NCBI GenBank assembly: GCA_004835665.1
Contig: RBKR01000004.1
Location: 558,001-622,000 of the forward strand
Direction: 5' to 3'
Source of the DNA: Phoma sp. XZ068
Taxonomy: Eukaryota; Ascomycota; Dothideomycetes; Pleosporales; Didymellaceae
Length of the DNA: 64,000 nt
Part shown: positions 36,990 to 49,200 of the stretch, one piece after another
How the letters are laid out: the number at the start of each line of letters is the position of its first letter
Numbering within the stretch: the first letter of the stretch is position 1
Notes under the pieces: generated by a model
What the model was told of the DNA's origin: nothing
Seen by the model: only the letters and a program-made list of their open reading frames with translations
The model's database searches: none
Made by a program: the position numbers and the translations under genes

Positions 36990-37400
36990 CCCGTCAACCC
37001 ATGTCATCATGGCTGAACATTGAATGAGGCACGGCAGCGAGGTGACCGCACGTGCGAATGTCATTGGAAGATGATAGGAGGACGATAAGCTTCTCTTAAG
37101 CTAAATGACAAGCCGTTTCGGCCGCTAGCGAAAAGCTTGGTCAGAAACGGTACCTTCCTGATTGGGGGTTGCGGGATCGGCCATCTCCAACGATTGCCGC
37201 GCGTTGCAACGGAGGACGACGATATGACGCTTCGTTGTGTCTCTCATCGGACGTCAATAATGTTCCAGGACGAAATTACACGCACTGAGAATGGATGCAT
37301 TATGTGGTGCTTGCGATAACGAGTGGAGTCTTCGTCTGACTACATTATTGATGTGTTCGCTCTCCTAAGTTCTACGCCAAAGGCCTGACCATTTCTTCTC
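36990..37400 (-). other. Intergenic, no gene seen
   Basis: About 410 bp: promoter side of the metallophosphatase and the 3' flank of the MFS gene. No features recognised. Confidence 0.35.
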
Positions 37401-39200
37401 TCACTCACCGACCTCGCGATCCTCGTTCCAATGGACGAACTTGCGGACTGGTGCCCAATGCCAGGTCGCATTTCTAACTCTCGCACCCCATATAAAGAAC
37501 GGTACTCCGAGAACAATCAAACCGCCGGAGATGCCAGCCATGGCACCGTAAGCGTTCAGATATCCCGACTTCTGTACCCAAGGATTCGTGTAGAAGGACA
37601 GCAAGAAGCCGAACGCAGACTTCCAAGCCATCTGTGTTACCACGATTTCACCGGCAACTGGCCGGTAGCAGTCGACGGTGTACACGAGGGAGACGTTTGT
37701 GGCTTGCACGATGGAGAAGTTAACTGTCATTGTTAGATCATAACAGCCATTGGTACCGTGCGAAACTTACTCAGGCCGAGCGCGATTGTAGGACAAATCC
37801 AATGGAGCTTGTACTGTATGCCCACGCCGTAAAGGATGAGAGCGAGTGGCGCTGTGACAACACTGACAAGGATGGCTGGCAGACGCATCTCAGGCTCACG
37901 TACGCCTCCGTTGCGCTGTGTTTGTCTATCAGCAATCCAGTCTGAGAAATGGCCACCAACGAAGATGCCAATGAACGCTCCGATGAGCGCCGCAATAAAA
38001 CAGAGGCCGGATTGCCAAGGTTCGAAGCCATATGCCGTAGCGAAAGCTGGAGCGAAATTTGACGTGATAGCAACAAGGAAACCGATTGTTCCCGACATGA
38101 CAAGTGTAGCCCATAAGACCTGTGGTAGAATGATGAACGCAACTGGTCGGATGAAGAGCTTCAACAGTGATTCCTGAGTGTATGTGCCAGAGAAGAGGCG
38201 AAGACTGGCAATATAGGAGCGCTTCTCTGGGATGTTGATGTTGGAAGTAGTTGATGTGTTATCGATCTGTGCTGTGACTGGTCCCTTCGACTCCAGGTCG
38301 ATCTCCGTGTTCTTGTCTTGAGCCACCACAGTGGCAGCTGTTGCATCCCTGACATACATAGTCTCGGGAAAGGTGAAGATGACAAACAAGGTGCAAGTGC
38401 CAATGAGGGCGGTGGCAACCCAGTAGATAACTCGCCAGCCGTTATTGATGCTTATCAGACCGGCGATGATGATTCCACCGCTGACACCGGCTGACAAAGC
38501 ACATGTGTAAACGCTGAGATGATATTAGTGAGTTGTTTCGAGATCGCAAGTTGAGCTTGATATACGTACGCCATGACGGTGCCTCGTTCATGCAGGAAGA
38601 AGATATCAGATATGGTCAATGGTGCCAGGACCTCAGCTGCACCAGCTGCCGCGCCCATAACTATGCGCGAGGCCAGCTCGCTGCCATAACTTGTCGAAGC
38701 CCCGGCCCATGCAGCACATATCGTATACAGGACGAACGATGAGACGTAAACCGGGCGACGGCCATACTTAGCGATCAAGGGCATCCAAAGAAAGGCGCCT
38801 ATTCCCTGCATCAAAGCAGTAGTGGTGAAGAAGTAGGCAGTCTTCGAAATGTCCGCGACGAAGTTGACGTTCGCTGGTGGAGCACCGAAAAAGTCAGCCG
38901 TCACTTGGGTGATGACCACCGTTGGACCAGCGGCGAGGAAGTTGCAAAAGAATATCGCAGCAGACACCAGGACGACAATGTACCAACGGTATCGCGATGA
39001 CCAGTTCAATGGATCTAGCGAAAGTTAAGCTTCAGAGTCCACGTTCAGAACACCAAAGAAGTCTACTCACCATTGGGATCATTGGTCGGGGTAGGAATAA
39101 GGATGATCTGGTTTGAGTCGACATGTCGAAGCTGAAGACTCCCAAGGTTGTTCTTTTTCGTCACATCCGCTGGATCGCGGATGGTTGTTGTTCGAGTCAT
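37401..39200 (-). CDS. MFS transporter (DHA1-like)
   Basis: Exons 39200-39071, 39014-38570, 38513-37771 and 37723-37401 give 546 aa. The soluble N-terminus carries ILIPTPTNDPNDPLNWSSRYRW, a phrase typical of fungal drug/proton antiporter-1 relatives. About 12 membrane segments follow. The loop between TM2 and TM3 reads KYGRRPVYV, the MFS signature with G and R, and the central cytosolic loop (around residues 255-290) is hydrophilic. The family exports toxins or metabolites, or imports small acids, by proton coupling. The substrate cannot be read from sequence. It lies 723 bp downstream of the FAD oxidase end on the same strand, so it may belong to the same small cluster. Confidence 0.88.
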
Positions 39201-39923
39201 CGTCGTTGATGCGATGCGTTGCTTGAACTAGAGGGTGGTTATAATAAAGAGATGTTGTAGACACTTAATCATTTGATAAATGTGTAATTGCCTGGTGGAG
39301 ACTCATGTAGATCTAATCACAGTGTTATGTACAATGTTGTTCCAGAGCTGGACGCCACACTCGGCAATGAGCTGACGAACTTCGGTGTGGTCCCGATCCC
39401 TTGGCTGCCACCCACAACGGCTTAGGCTTGAATGTAGGGTCCGATGGCCAGAAAAGAAAGACTGTTATTGGTCCAGCCCCTTCAAGATTCGCGTTACCCC
39501 AGCTTTCAAAGATTCCGGGGTCAATTCAGATACCGTAACCCCATAAAATGTGGAGAACCCCGGACGGACAACACAACAGGTTGTACGAAGGCTCCAGTAC
39601 TCGAAATCAGTTCTTGCTGGCATGTACGAGGCGGGATTACCATGGTCAATCTTGGGCAGTTGCTAGTGACTGTTAACCGTAAACTGATGTCCGGCTCGTA
39701 TATGTGGAAGTAATCAGTAGAGTAATGAAACAAGTGGCCTGGTATGGTGGAGGAACAGTAAAGATCTTTGACGCTCTGTGCAGGTACTGAGTATTCTAAG
39801 CAGCGTGAAGAATTTAGATTCCAAAAATAAGCGTCAGGAACAGAGGTCAAGCCATGATAGCCAAATTCGACCATACATAATCTAAATGATTGAAATTGTC
39901 TATCACCGTAGAATGTCAAATCG
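39201..39923 (-). other. Intergenic between MFS and FAD oxidase
   Basis: 723 bp: promoter of the MFS gene and 3' flank of the oxidase gene. It includes ATTCCGGGG (39508 area), which shares TTCCGG with sites in the divergent promoter to the right. No gene recognised. Confidence 0.3.
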
Positions 39924-41440
39924 CTAAAGCTTGTTCAGAAGACCGTTTACGCCCGACTGATCACCATTATCCAGATATCCGCAGATCCTACCGTCAGGGT
40001 TCCACTTTCCCCTGATATTCATCAGCCTCTTTCCATGCTCTTCGCTCCAGTACTTGGTGTTTCTAATTTGGAAGTCCGAATCGCCTAAGTATTGGCCAAC
40101 GCTATGTGGTGCCATCCTGTTCATGACACCTGACACCCAAGACTGACACTTGTTGTCACCCTCACTCGTTTCCCAAATCGAGTAGATGGCGAGATAATGG
40201 TCACTTTGCATTGACAAAGCCATATCTGGCAACACCCTGCGCGAAGTGGGTGCCATAGCAAACCAAAGTGCGAAAGACTTCCGGCTGGGCAGTGTGGTAA
40301 AAGTTTCTTCTAGGACACCTGCAACATCTGCATCATTATCGATGTAAGCGTTGTCAGAACAATAACGATGGCCTTCGGGATTGGCTGATCCTTGGTCAAT
40401 GTACTGCTCTTGTAGAGAAGTTGGTTGGGCAAAGTCTTTTTGAAGATACCCCGACGGCACTGAACTCTCTGCGACTTCAAGAGCAGCTATGGCATCGCCG
40501 TCAGAATTCTTGAACGTAGTCAGGCCGACAATTACGACACTCTCATCGTAGTCTGGAATAAATCGTCCGACGCAAACTATCTCGGTATCCTCGTCATAAG
40601 TTTCGGCGATCGACTTTACCCAGTTCAGGGCTGTTTTGAATAGAGTCTTTGGAAAGATGTAGGCAGATGATCGAATGTGTGTTGGAAGTGGCTTGGTTTG
40701 GAGATAGAATCTGGTGACGATCGCAGGGAAACCTGTGTTAATGCAGTCAGATAGGGTGAATGGAACATATTCAATCAAGTACTCACCAGGGCCTGCACCC
40801 CGAGCAGCCCAGAAGAGGTCTTCATTCTCCGTCTCGCTGCAATGTAGTCGCTGAACATTTGCGGTCACTACATCTATCGCTCTGACGTACTGGCATGCCC
40901 AGCCCCAGCTCTACAACATGTGTTAGAAAGTACACTGTCATGCTTGCAAGCACTGAAGGTCTCCAGGCTCAAGCGTTACGCAGAGAAGGATCTTACCCTG
41001 CAGACCCATCCCATCCCACCTTGAAGTAGAAAACCTCCAAGCCCTACATCTGGACAATGTCCACCAGGAAACATCAGTCCCTTCTCTCTCAACAAAGAGT
41101 TCAGCTGCGTTCCAGTTGTGCTTGGAGATACAGTCACAATGCCGGTTGTCTCATCCAGCTCGATCTGCTTATAATTGCCCAAATCGATCAGGATCGCATT
41201 ATCCCTAACACTCCATGCTGCCCAGGAATGGCCGCCGGAGCGTACCGAAATACGCAGGTTCCTCCGTTGTGCAATCTGCACCGCTTGCTGGATATGCTCT
41301 TCCGTTTCAGCTTCAACTACGGCAACTGGGAAACGTTCTGGGCGACGGTGGTTGAAGACGCGGCCAACGCGGGCACGCTCATACTCCTCATGTGTGGAGT
41401 CGCTCCTCCAGGTGATTGGCACAGTTTTTGATTCGCCCAT
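39924..41440 (-). CDS. FAD-linked oxidase (BBE / 6-hydroxynicotine oxidase type)
   Basis: Exons 41440-40997, 40910-40787 and 40732-39924 give 458 aa. The N-terminal FAD_binding_4 domain carries VRSGGHSWAAWS with His71, the residue that usually holds FAD covalently. FPGGHCPDVGLGGFLLQGG continues the flavin site. A substrate domain follows, and the C-terminal BBE segment ends in KYWSEEHGKRLMNIRGKWNPDG. There is no signal peptide, so it is likely cytosolic. Relatives oxidise alcohol, amine or aromatic positions, often in secondary metabolism or catabolism. The third exon's intron (40733-40786, 54 nt) has no stop and keeps frame, so a longer isoform is possible. It diverges from the dehydrogenase gene across a 408-bp promoter. 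Confidence 0.9.
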
Positions 41441-41848
41441 GGTTGCTGACAGGTGTACGTGTTGACCGAGAGTGCCAAATAGCTATTGAAAAAGCGATGA
41501 TACTGAAAGAGATCAAGAAATCGTCAAAGGCGCCATGCGAGTATGTAGGCATTAAAAACAATCATTTACAATATCAACAAGGTTCGAGGGTGGAGGAACT
41601 TGCGCATTCCGGTTCCTGGTGGTCCACATTCCCGAGCTCGCAGCCCGTGGCGATGTACGAACTTCAAGAGCGTCGCGTCGCATTACCAGGATACTCAACA
41701 TATGGTTGTAGAAGCCCTTGAAGAGCTGCTGGCAAAGGAACGAATGAACCCCTTCTGAACCGCATATATTCAGCCCTGTCTGCTCCAGTTCCGGAACCAC
41801 TCCACCTACAAAACTCATTGCTATTATTCACCACATCGGATTTTGAGG
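41441..41848. promoter_or_regulatory. Shared divergent promoter of FAD oxidase and dehydrogenase
   Basis: 408 bp between two divergent ATGs. TATATT at 41765-41770 lies about 80 bp before the dehydrogenase ATG. Palindrome GTTCCGGAAC is at 41788-41797, and a second TTCCGG is at 41607-41612. CCGG/CGG cores are the usual half-sites of Zn2Cys6 regulators. Binding is inferred, not shown. Confidence 0.4.
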
Positions 41849-42613
41849 ATGCTGGAACAGACTTTGCAGGACAGAATTGCTGTTGTCAGTGGCTCCAGCT
41901 CAGGCATTGGGGCAGAGATTGGTCGTGAGCTTGCGTCGCGAGGAGCAAACGTAGTGCTAAATTATCCCTTCACCAATCTGCGAGAAGAAGCAGACAAGTT
42001 AGCAGCGAGTCTACCCACGAGATCTGTCGCAGTAGAAGCCGACATTTCGACTATTGACGGGCCAAGGAAGCTGGTTGATGCCGCTGTCAGGGAGTTTGGC
42101 AGGATTGACATCCTTATCAACAACGCGGCACTCGCAGTCAACAAGCCGTTCGAAGAGCAGACGTTGGACGACTGGGATTCACTCGTCAATCTCAACGGAC
42201 GTGGTACATTCCTATTAACGCAAAGTACTCTCCCACACCTGCCTAAGTATGGAGGCCGCATCATCAACATCGTATCGATATCCTCGAGAGAAGCGCCTCC
42301 TATGCAGACAATTTACGCAGGAAGTAAGGGAATGGTAGATAGCTTCACCAAGGTGTGGGCGAAAGAATTGCCGCCGAAGTATGGCGTTACTGTGAACGCG
42401 GTTAGCCCAGGGCCTACAATGACCGAGGGATTTGCGCAGGCTGGCGATGGCTTCATGGCGAAGATACAGCCGGTGATTGATAAGACACCAGTGGGCGCCA
42501 GACTTGGGACGACTCAGGAGATTGCCTTCGCTGTGGCATTCCTTTGTGAGCCACGAGCTAGCTGGGTCAATGGAACGCATCTCATGGCGAATGGTGGTCT
42601 ATATATGCAGTAA
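41849..42613 (+). CDS. Short-chain dehydrogenase/reductase (SDR)
   Basis: A single exon, ATG 41849, 254 aa, the usual classical-SDR length. The cofactor motif is SGSSSGIGAE (Gly15, Gly19, Gly21). NNAA is at 91-94 and the catalytic Tyr156-x3-Lys160 is YAGSK, with Ser in VSISS just before. The C-terminus ends GTHLMANGGLYMQ, as in 3-oxoacyl-ACP-reductase-like SDRs. It should reduce or oxidise a carbonyl/alcohol with NAD(P)H. The frame before 41849 begins with TTG, so 41849 is the start. It is divergent to the FAD oxidase and 369 bp upstream of the regulator gene, on the same strand as the regulator. Confidence 0.92.
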   Translation: MLEQTLQDRIAVVSGSSSGIGAEIGRELASRGANVVLNYPFTNLREEADKLAASLPTRSVAVEADISTIDGPRKLVDAAVREFGRIDILINNAALAVNKPFEEQTLDDWDSLVNLNGRGTFLLTQSTLPHLPKYGGRIINIVSISSREAPPMQTIYAGSKGMVDSFTKVWAKELPPKYGVTVNAVSPGPTMTEGFAQAGDGFMAKIQPVIDKTPVGARLGTTQEIAFAVAFLCEPRASWVNGTHLMANGGLYMQ

Positions 42614-42842
42614 TAAAAGACGATTTGCTAGATGAAGTTCTTCTGATGTAAGCGATGCACGATTATTGTGTATACCAGGTGGTGACGAGCAGAGTAGATG
42701 TCGCAGTCAATGACTAATCGCGCGCTAACAGGCTTTGACCCTTCTGCTCGCTCTGCTCCTCTGATGCTCTCAAATCATGTAAATGTCGACTTCAAGTGCC
42801 GAAGCGGTTCGGTACCTCGCAACGGATGGGTGAGGCTGAACT

Positions 42843-42875
42843 AAATGCGGGGAATGCAAGTCGTCCCCCGCATTT
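42843..42875. promoter_or_regulatory. Perfect 10-bp inverted repeat upstream of the regulator
   Basis: AAATGCGGGG (42843-42852), a 13-nt spacer, then CCCCGCATTT (42866-42875). Each arm contains GCGGGG, which fits the CreA site SYGGRG. The repeat lies about 110 bp before the regulator's ATG. It could bind CreA, or the regulator itself. Confidence 0.5.
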
Positions 42876-42982
42876 TGGCCCTCCACTTTCCCGATCTCTT
42901 CGGGAGCCCGCCAAATAGCATGCTTTTCCCCACCAGCTTCCTGCGGGTAGCATCCGTCCTCCACTATCGTCCCTATGCTGTC

Positions 42983-45727
42983 ATGGCTTCTTTTCCTGCG
43001 CATACTCGTTCACAGGGCGGTATGTTCCAGTGTGGGACGTGCTCCCAATCGTACTCCCGAGTCGACCACCTGGCCCGTCATGTTCGTTCGCGTACGCTCA
43101 CCTAGTCTAAACTAACGTTTTGGACAACATCCATGCTGACGCGACCTTGCAGATACGCAAGAGAAACCCTATCGCTGTGAAACATGCAAGAAGGGCTTTA
43201 GCAGGGTGTAGGGAATCTTCAACTCCCACTGAATGCTGCTTTTGCTTATCTGAAGGCCAGCGACTTGCTCAGGAGGCATTCACTACTACACACTACTCCA
43301 GCCATCGGTATACCAAATAAGCGCCGCCGCACCGGTACCAGCTCGTCAACACCTGTTCGAGTGTCTAAGGCTTGTGAAGCATGTGCCGAGCATCACCTTA
43401 AGTGCGAAGACGATAAGCCATGCAAGCGATGTCTGCGGAAGAATGTTGCTTGCATCTCCATTCCCGGAGCTTTCGTGAATAATGTGAGAGAAGAAGTCCT
43501 CACAACGGAGCCAGAAACAGCTCCGCAAGATCGGAGTAATTCGCTCGCATCAATTGCAACTACTGATGAGAACAACACTCTCGATCCAGCGTTGGTAGAC
43601 TCTGCTCCAAACCACTCTCCGCCGCAGCTTCCGACAAATTTACCACTATCTTACGATCAGTACGAACAAGATCCAAGTCCATATAAATCTCAATCACAAC
43701 AAAGATTGGGTAACGAGCCTACAAGCATGGACTTGTTTCCATCTGCCCTGTTTCCTAGCGACCTTCCCAGTGGCATGCTGACACCCAGCGGACTGTTGGG
43801 ATATGGAGGCGACATCGACCTCGACTTCAGTGCGATTGACCTCAGCTTCTTGAGCACCTACAACACTCGGGTGCCGTTCGAAGTCCAGAGCCCAGTGGTC
43901 TCCTATCCAGACCCGCCTCACAGCGCAGCGATTGATACTCCTTCAAGACTAGACGAGGCTGCAAATGCCTCTACGAATCGGCTTCTCCAAGATTCCATCT
44001 GGCGCTTTGTCCCAGTGCCAGGCGTGGGTGGGTACTCGGATCAAACAGACCTGTCGATACCAACACAAGACCAGATCGCAGGGACGCCTGAGAGCCTGGT
44101 CGACGTTCGAAAACGCGCAACAAACGAGAGACTAGACGCGGTCGCTCGAGACAAGATCCTCGCTATACTCCTCAGTCAAGTCCGATCACACATCCTCCCG
44201 GCGCTGTCTGCGTTCCCATCACTGATGTTGCTAGACAAGCTGATCCAATTCTTTCTTGCCGGCCCAACGCCCTCAGCAAGAAACTGGATCCACACAGCCA
44301 GTTTCAATCCTACGACAGCAAGGCCAGAGTTATTGCTTGCCATGGCAGCAGCCGGCGCCGTACTTACGCCGGATCGGTCGCTGCGCAAACTCGGATTTGC
44401 CATGCAGGAAGTAGTGCGCAACCATGCGCCCACGGTCTGGGAGGCTGATAATACACTCGTTCGAGACCTAGAGATGTCACAGGCGTATATGCTGCAACTT
44501 GCGATTGGACTGTGGAGCGGGAGCAGTCGCAAAGTTGAGATCTCTGAAAGCTTCCAGCAGCCGCTGTTGTCGATGCTCAGGCGCGGTGGCCGGTTCAAGA
44601 GGTCGAACTATCCAGCGCAGACTTTCGGGCCCCAAGACGAGGGACATGTGCTGGAGAAGAAGTGGCGCGCTTGGGTGGAGCAAGAGTCTTTCAAAAGGCT
44701 GGTGTATCACCTTTTAAGCCACGATGCGCAGGCGTCCATATCGCTGCTCGTTAATCCCGGTGTTTCCTACTCTGAACTCGAGCTCCCGTTGCCGGAGCCA
44801 CAGGAGCTGTGGTTAGCTGGTTCAGCTGTGCAGTGGAAGAGGATCTACCAGGCAAATGCTGCTCTCGGCACGATGAGGCTCCCTTCACTGACAGAATGTA
44901 TCGCCATCCCCGATCTCATGAACAGAAGCAGATCCGTCATCAACCTCAACCTCTCTTGCTCCTCCTTCCTGTACGCCATGTGGGGCATGGTGTGGGAGTA
45001 CCGAAAGCTGGCGCGGTTGTTCCATGTAGACCCGAACAAGAGTACTGTATGGGACAGTCGACTATCACTCATGACGCGGTACCAAGAGCTCGTCAAGGTC
45101 TTCGACTACTACCGAGACAGCTATCCAGAAGAGAGCGTGCTATTGCTCGAGCTGATCCTCATGCACCTGCACATGTCCATGGAAGACCTGCAGCACTTCT
45201 GCGGACTAGACGGCGTAGAAGACACAAGACTTGTCCACATCTCCATCAAAGAGTGGGCAGACAGCAAGACAGCCCGATCAGCAGTATGGCACGCAGGTCA
45301 GGTAGTGCGCAGCACTAGGATGCTGCCCGCCATGCATCTCCGCGATTTCCACGCCATCTCGCTTTTCCATGCGAGCCTGGCATTCTGGGCCTTTGGTCTG
45401 GCAGCACGCATGTTCGACGAAGACAGAGGGAGCGGTACCCACAGTGCAAGCCCATCAGCAGACCCACGCCAGATTGTCTACCTCGATGACGAAGAAACAT
45501 CAGCAACATACCGTTACCTCTCCCTATCCAGAGGCAACCCTGCACTGCACAGCCGACGGGCCGAAACGTGGGCAGTTCCACTGAGCGATCTAGCTGGGGT
45601 GATGCACACCATGATGGGATTGATGGGCCGAGGCGATCACAACGGCGAGACTACGATGCCGCACTCGCCGCTGGTAGAGAACCTCCTCAACGTGATGGGC
45701 CGCATACGAGACACGATGATATCCTGA
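42983..45727 (+). CDS. C2H2-C2H2-Zn2Cys6 transcription factor
   Basis: Exons 42983-43091, 43153-43207 and 43261-45727 give 876 aa; introns are 61 and 53 bp. Two classical zinc fingers (residues 15-37, FQCGTCSQSYSRVDHLARH; and 43-65, YRCETCKKGFSRVDLLRRH) are followed at once by a Zn2Cys6 cluster (cysteines 93, 96, 103, 109, 112 and 119). Basic KRRRTG lies between. A long fungal-specific regulator domain follows (around 280-850), with helices typical of Fungal_trans (MLQLAIGLWSGS, SVINLNLSCSSFLYAMWGMVW). Both DNA-binding types in one protein are known from a fungal family often near metabolic clusters. It is a nuclear regulator and the likely controller of the adjacent SDR/oxidase/MFS genes. 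Finger 1 is split by an intron within the H-x3-H region. Confidence 0.92.
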
Positions 45728-46272
45728 GCAGGAGGCGGAGACCCTCACAACGGTGCGCACACACTGTACCTCACCCCCACCCCCCCTCACCAAAACGTGA
45801 CCACAAAAACAAAACATAAACAGAAACAAGAATCAAATCCCAAAAAGCAAAACTCCACAAGTCATGCCCGAAACAAATGCATCCCGTGCACGGCGCAACT
45901 CGCGACCGTGATGGTGCGGCCGACGGCCAAAATGCGCGCCGCCCGACGTTCGCGAACTTGCCTATTGCGGCATCTTGTGCGCGGGTGTCGAACGCAGCGG
46001 CCAAACTCGATGGTCGCGCGACGAGGAATTTCCCCGTGGGTAATGCGTTACCACTATAGACCGTAGTGTCGGAACGGGATCTGCGAGGGGTTACTTGAAT
46101 GGTGTTTGTTAGTTCTTGCCATGGTTGGGAGGCGGGATGGGCTGGGTGGATGGTGGGTGTGGACTGGTGCTTCACATGAGTGTGCAGTGTACAGTGTGGA
46201 TAGGGGGATGAGTGGCGAATCCACATATTCAATCCTATTTATTCACTTCAATTCAATCACTTCTCCAAATCA
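45728..46272 (+). other. Convergent 3' intergenic region
   Basis: About 545 bp between the ends of the regulator and the RQC2 gene. The beginning is rich in C and A (CCCCCACCCCCC, AAAACAAAACATAAACAG). No gene recognised. Confidence 0.35.
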
Positions 46273-49200
46273 CTATTTACTCTTCTTACTCCCCCTTCCA
46301 CCCCTCGCGCTCTTCTTCCCCTTCGCAGCAGCAGCACCACCACCACCACGTCTACCGCCCGAAATCATAACCCTGACCTTCGCCACGGGCAACACGCTGA
46401 CGACCTCGGGCTCCTTCCACCCGCGAATGAGCTCGATTTCGCGCGGCCAGATGCGCTCGACGTCCTGGCTGTTCTTGTCCGTGGCTTTGGCGTCCTTGCC
46501 GGCATTATCCCAGATGGAAAGGACCTCCTTGACGGCTTTCCCGCGCTTAGTGGAGCCGGGCTGGATTTTGGCTTTGTATTTGTAGCTTGCGAGGGCGGCC
46601 CAGGGGGCTGCGACGGGGATGGCGGAGAGGATGGTGTCGCCTGGTAAGGGGCGGCCTGTGAAGGCGTCGAGGCTGAGGAGGTTGGACTTGAGGTTTTCGT
46701 CGTCTTCGCCGTCATCGTCGTTGTCCAGGGCAGCGCGGCGCGCTTCTTCCGCTGCTTTGCCCTTGTATTGGGCTCGCTGGTGCTGCTCGCGGCGACGCTG
46801 CTTGTTGGCGAGGGCCTCTTCTTCCTTCTTGCGCGCGTCGTTGGCGGCGGTTTCGGCTGCCACTTGGCCGGATTTGGAGCCGAGCAGGCGCATGGCGAGG
46901 GCGCGGTCTTCCTCGTCTTGGGCCGCGTACTTGGTGGCTAGCTTCTTCGCTTTTCCGCGTTTGCCGCGGGGGAGTGGTGCTGAGCTGTTCTTCGTAGCTT
47001 GTGATGTTACGGTGCCAGGGCCACGGGTGGCAGGCTTGGACTCGTCGCCAGCAGAAGTGCCTTCATCGTCATTTTCTTCAGCGGCAGCTGAGCCAGGGCT
47101 GGAGTCGGGAAGCTGGCCCTTCCTTAAGAGGCGGCGCTCTCGTGCTGACAAGTGACGGATGCCAGACTTGCTCTCCGCCTTCTCTTTATTCTGCCTCTTT
47201 GCATTGTCGTTGTCTGAACCAGCATTGGCTGGTTCACTTTGTGGCGAAGGGACGTCTTCCTCTTCGGCTTCGGAGTCAGCCTGCTGATCTGCAGTCTTTG
47301 ACTGAAGTGGGTTCGCAGGCGCTTCAGTCTCAGATTCGGCGTCGCTGTCCTCCGAGTCGTCCATCTTCGCATCGGGGAAGTCTTCCTCAGAATCAGAAGC
47401 CATTTTTGCATCCGGGAAAGCATCGTCATCGCTGTCGGCGTCTTCGTCTGCCTGAGCTGTTTTCTTCTCTTGTGCCAACTCTGCCTCTGCCTCTGCGGTT
47501 GTGGGCGCCAAAACACCGCCTTGGACTCGATGCTTGTGGTGGCGGGCCTTGCTGTCTTCGCTGATTTCGAACATGACACCAAGACCAATGATAAGCTGGG
47601 CTGGGGGCAAAAACTCTTTCTTTCCCTTGATATTGAAGACGCCGGGCGGCAAGAACTCTCCAGTCTGACCGGTTTTGGTGACAGCATCAGCAAGAACCCA
47701 CCATGCCGACATGACAGCCTTGGAGTCCCATGCCTCTGATGTGCACACTGACAGGTTGCCTGCTTGGGATAGTGTCGAAGGTGGGATGGGCGCATCCGGA
47801 GTGTTTGGGTTGTTCTTGATGATCATAGGGATGGAGCCCTTGAGATCAGAGTGAACGTAGACATCGCCCTTGCGCAGGTATCTTCGGTAGATGATCTCGT
47901 TCTGCTGAGCGTCTTTTCCGCCAAGTACCAGGTATCCATCTGACGAGATGAAGTAGATGTATTTCTCGAACCACTGCTGCTTGCGCACAGGTCGCAGCAC
48001 TTCCTTCTCCTGCTTGAGCCCTTTCTTCAAATCCTCAGCAACCTTTTTCTCGTGGCTCTTGAGTGCTCGCTCCGATGCTTGCAGTGTGCGCTCCTCTTTG
48101 CTAGCGGCTGTCTTTTTCGAATCGAAGTACTCCGTCGAGTTTGCCCACGCAGACAGACCAAGGTCGATGTCAATCGATAGCTTTGGCTGTGCGGCGACCT
48201 TTACAGGCGCAGCCTTCTTCTTCTCACCGTCGCCCTCATCGTCGCTGTCTTCGCTCACTGAACTCGTATCGTTGCCCTCATCCTCCTCGTCCTGGCCTTC
48301 TGTCCACGTGTTTTCGTCGAGAAGCAGGGTGATGGTGTTTTCTTGCAGCTTTAATGGGAGCTTGATTAGCTGTGCGACAGGATTTCCTGCAGACTGTTCT
48401 CGCTCAATCAGACGTCCAATGTCCACCCAGTCCATGCCCTGTGTGATCAGGCCGTTGATAGCATCGGTAGCTTCGGTGACGCGGTGGACGTTTGCAAGGA
48501 TGGCTTCTGCCTTGCGGAAGTCCAGCTCCTGGGCCTTTTGAAGCCCACCAATGCGCTCCTCGTGCTCTTTGCGTGCCTTTTCGAGTTTCTTCTTTGCGTG
48601 TGCCTCGCGCTCTTGCAGTTTGGACTCGAGCTTTTGACCCTCTATCGAAGAGAAGAACTCGTCGACGGCCTTGCCAAAGGCATCGAACTCGAGGAATATT
48701 AGGTCCGAGTTTTCAAACTGGGCGGGCCGGAATGGATGGAAGTCGTCATACAGAAGCTTGCCCTTCTCAGAGCTCTCGTCGCTCGGGGGTGCGGCAGGAT
48801 TGGGTTTCGCTAGAATGTATCCCTTCACCTGATCAGGTTCGGTGATCTCCTTTGTTATCCTGAGCGCATCTTGCAGGACCGTCAGAAGCTGATCCAGTAG
48901 ACTGTCGTCTGCCAGTACCTGCTCTGGCTTCAGCGTCGAGTCGTACTTTGCAACGTGTAGGGCGTGGTCGACGAGCAGTGGGGGCAGTTCGGTGATTGAG
49001 GTAGCGAGTGCTTTCCTCAATGCGTCCTTGCCGGCCTTCTTCGCTTTCTTGCCTGTTGCTTCGGGCTGTGCCTGTTGGCGGTCGACGGCCTTTTGCAGGC
49101 CCTGGCGAATGCGCTCTTTCGTGAGCTCCGGCACGCCACTGTAGTTTTGTCGCAGTGACAGGTTGTACTGCAGGCCGACTCTCAGCTTTTCGTGTTCTTC

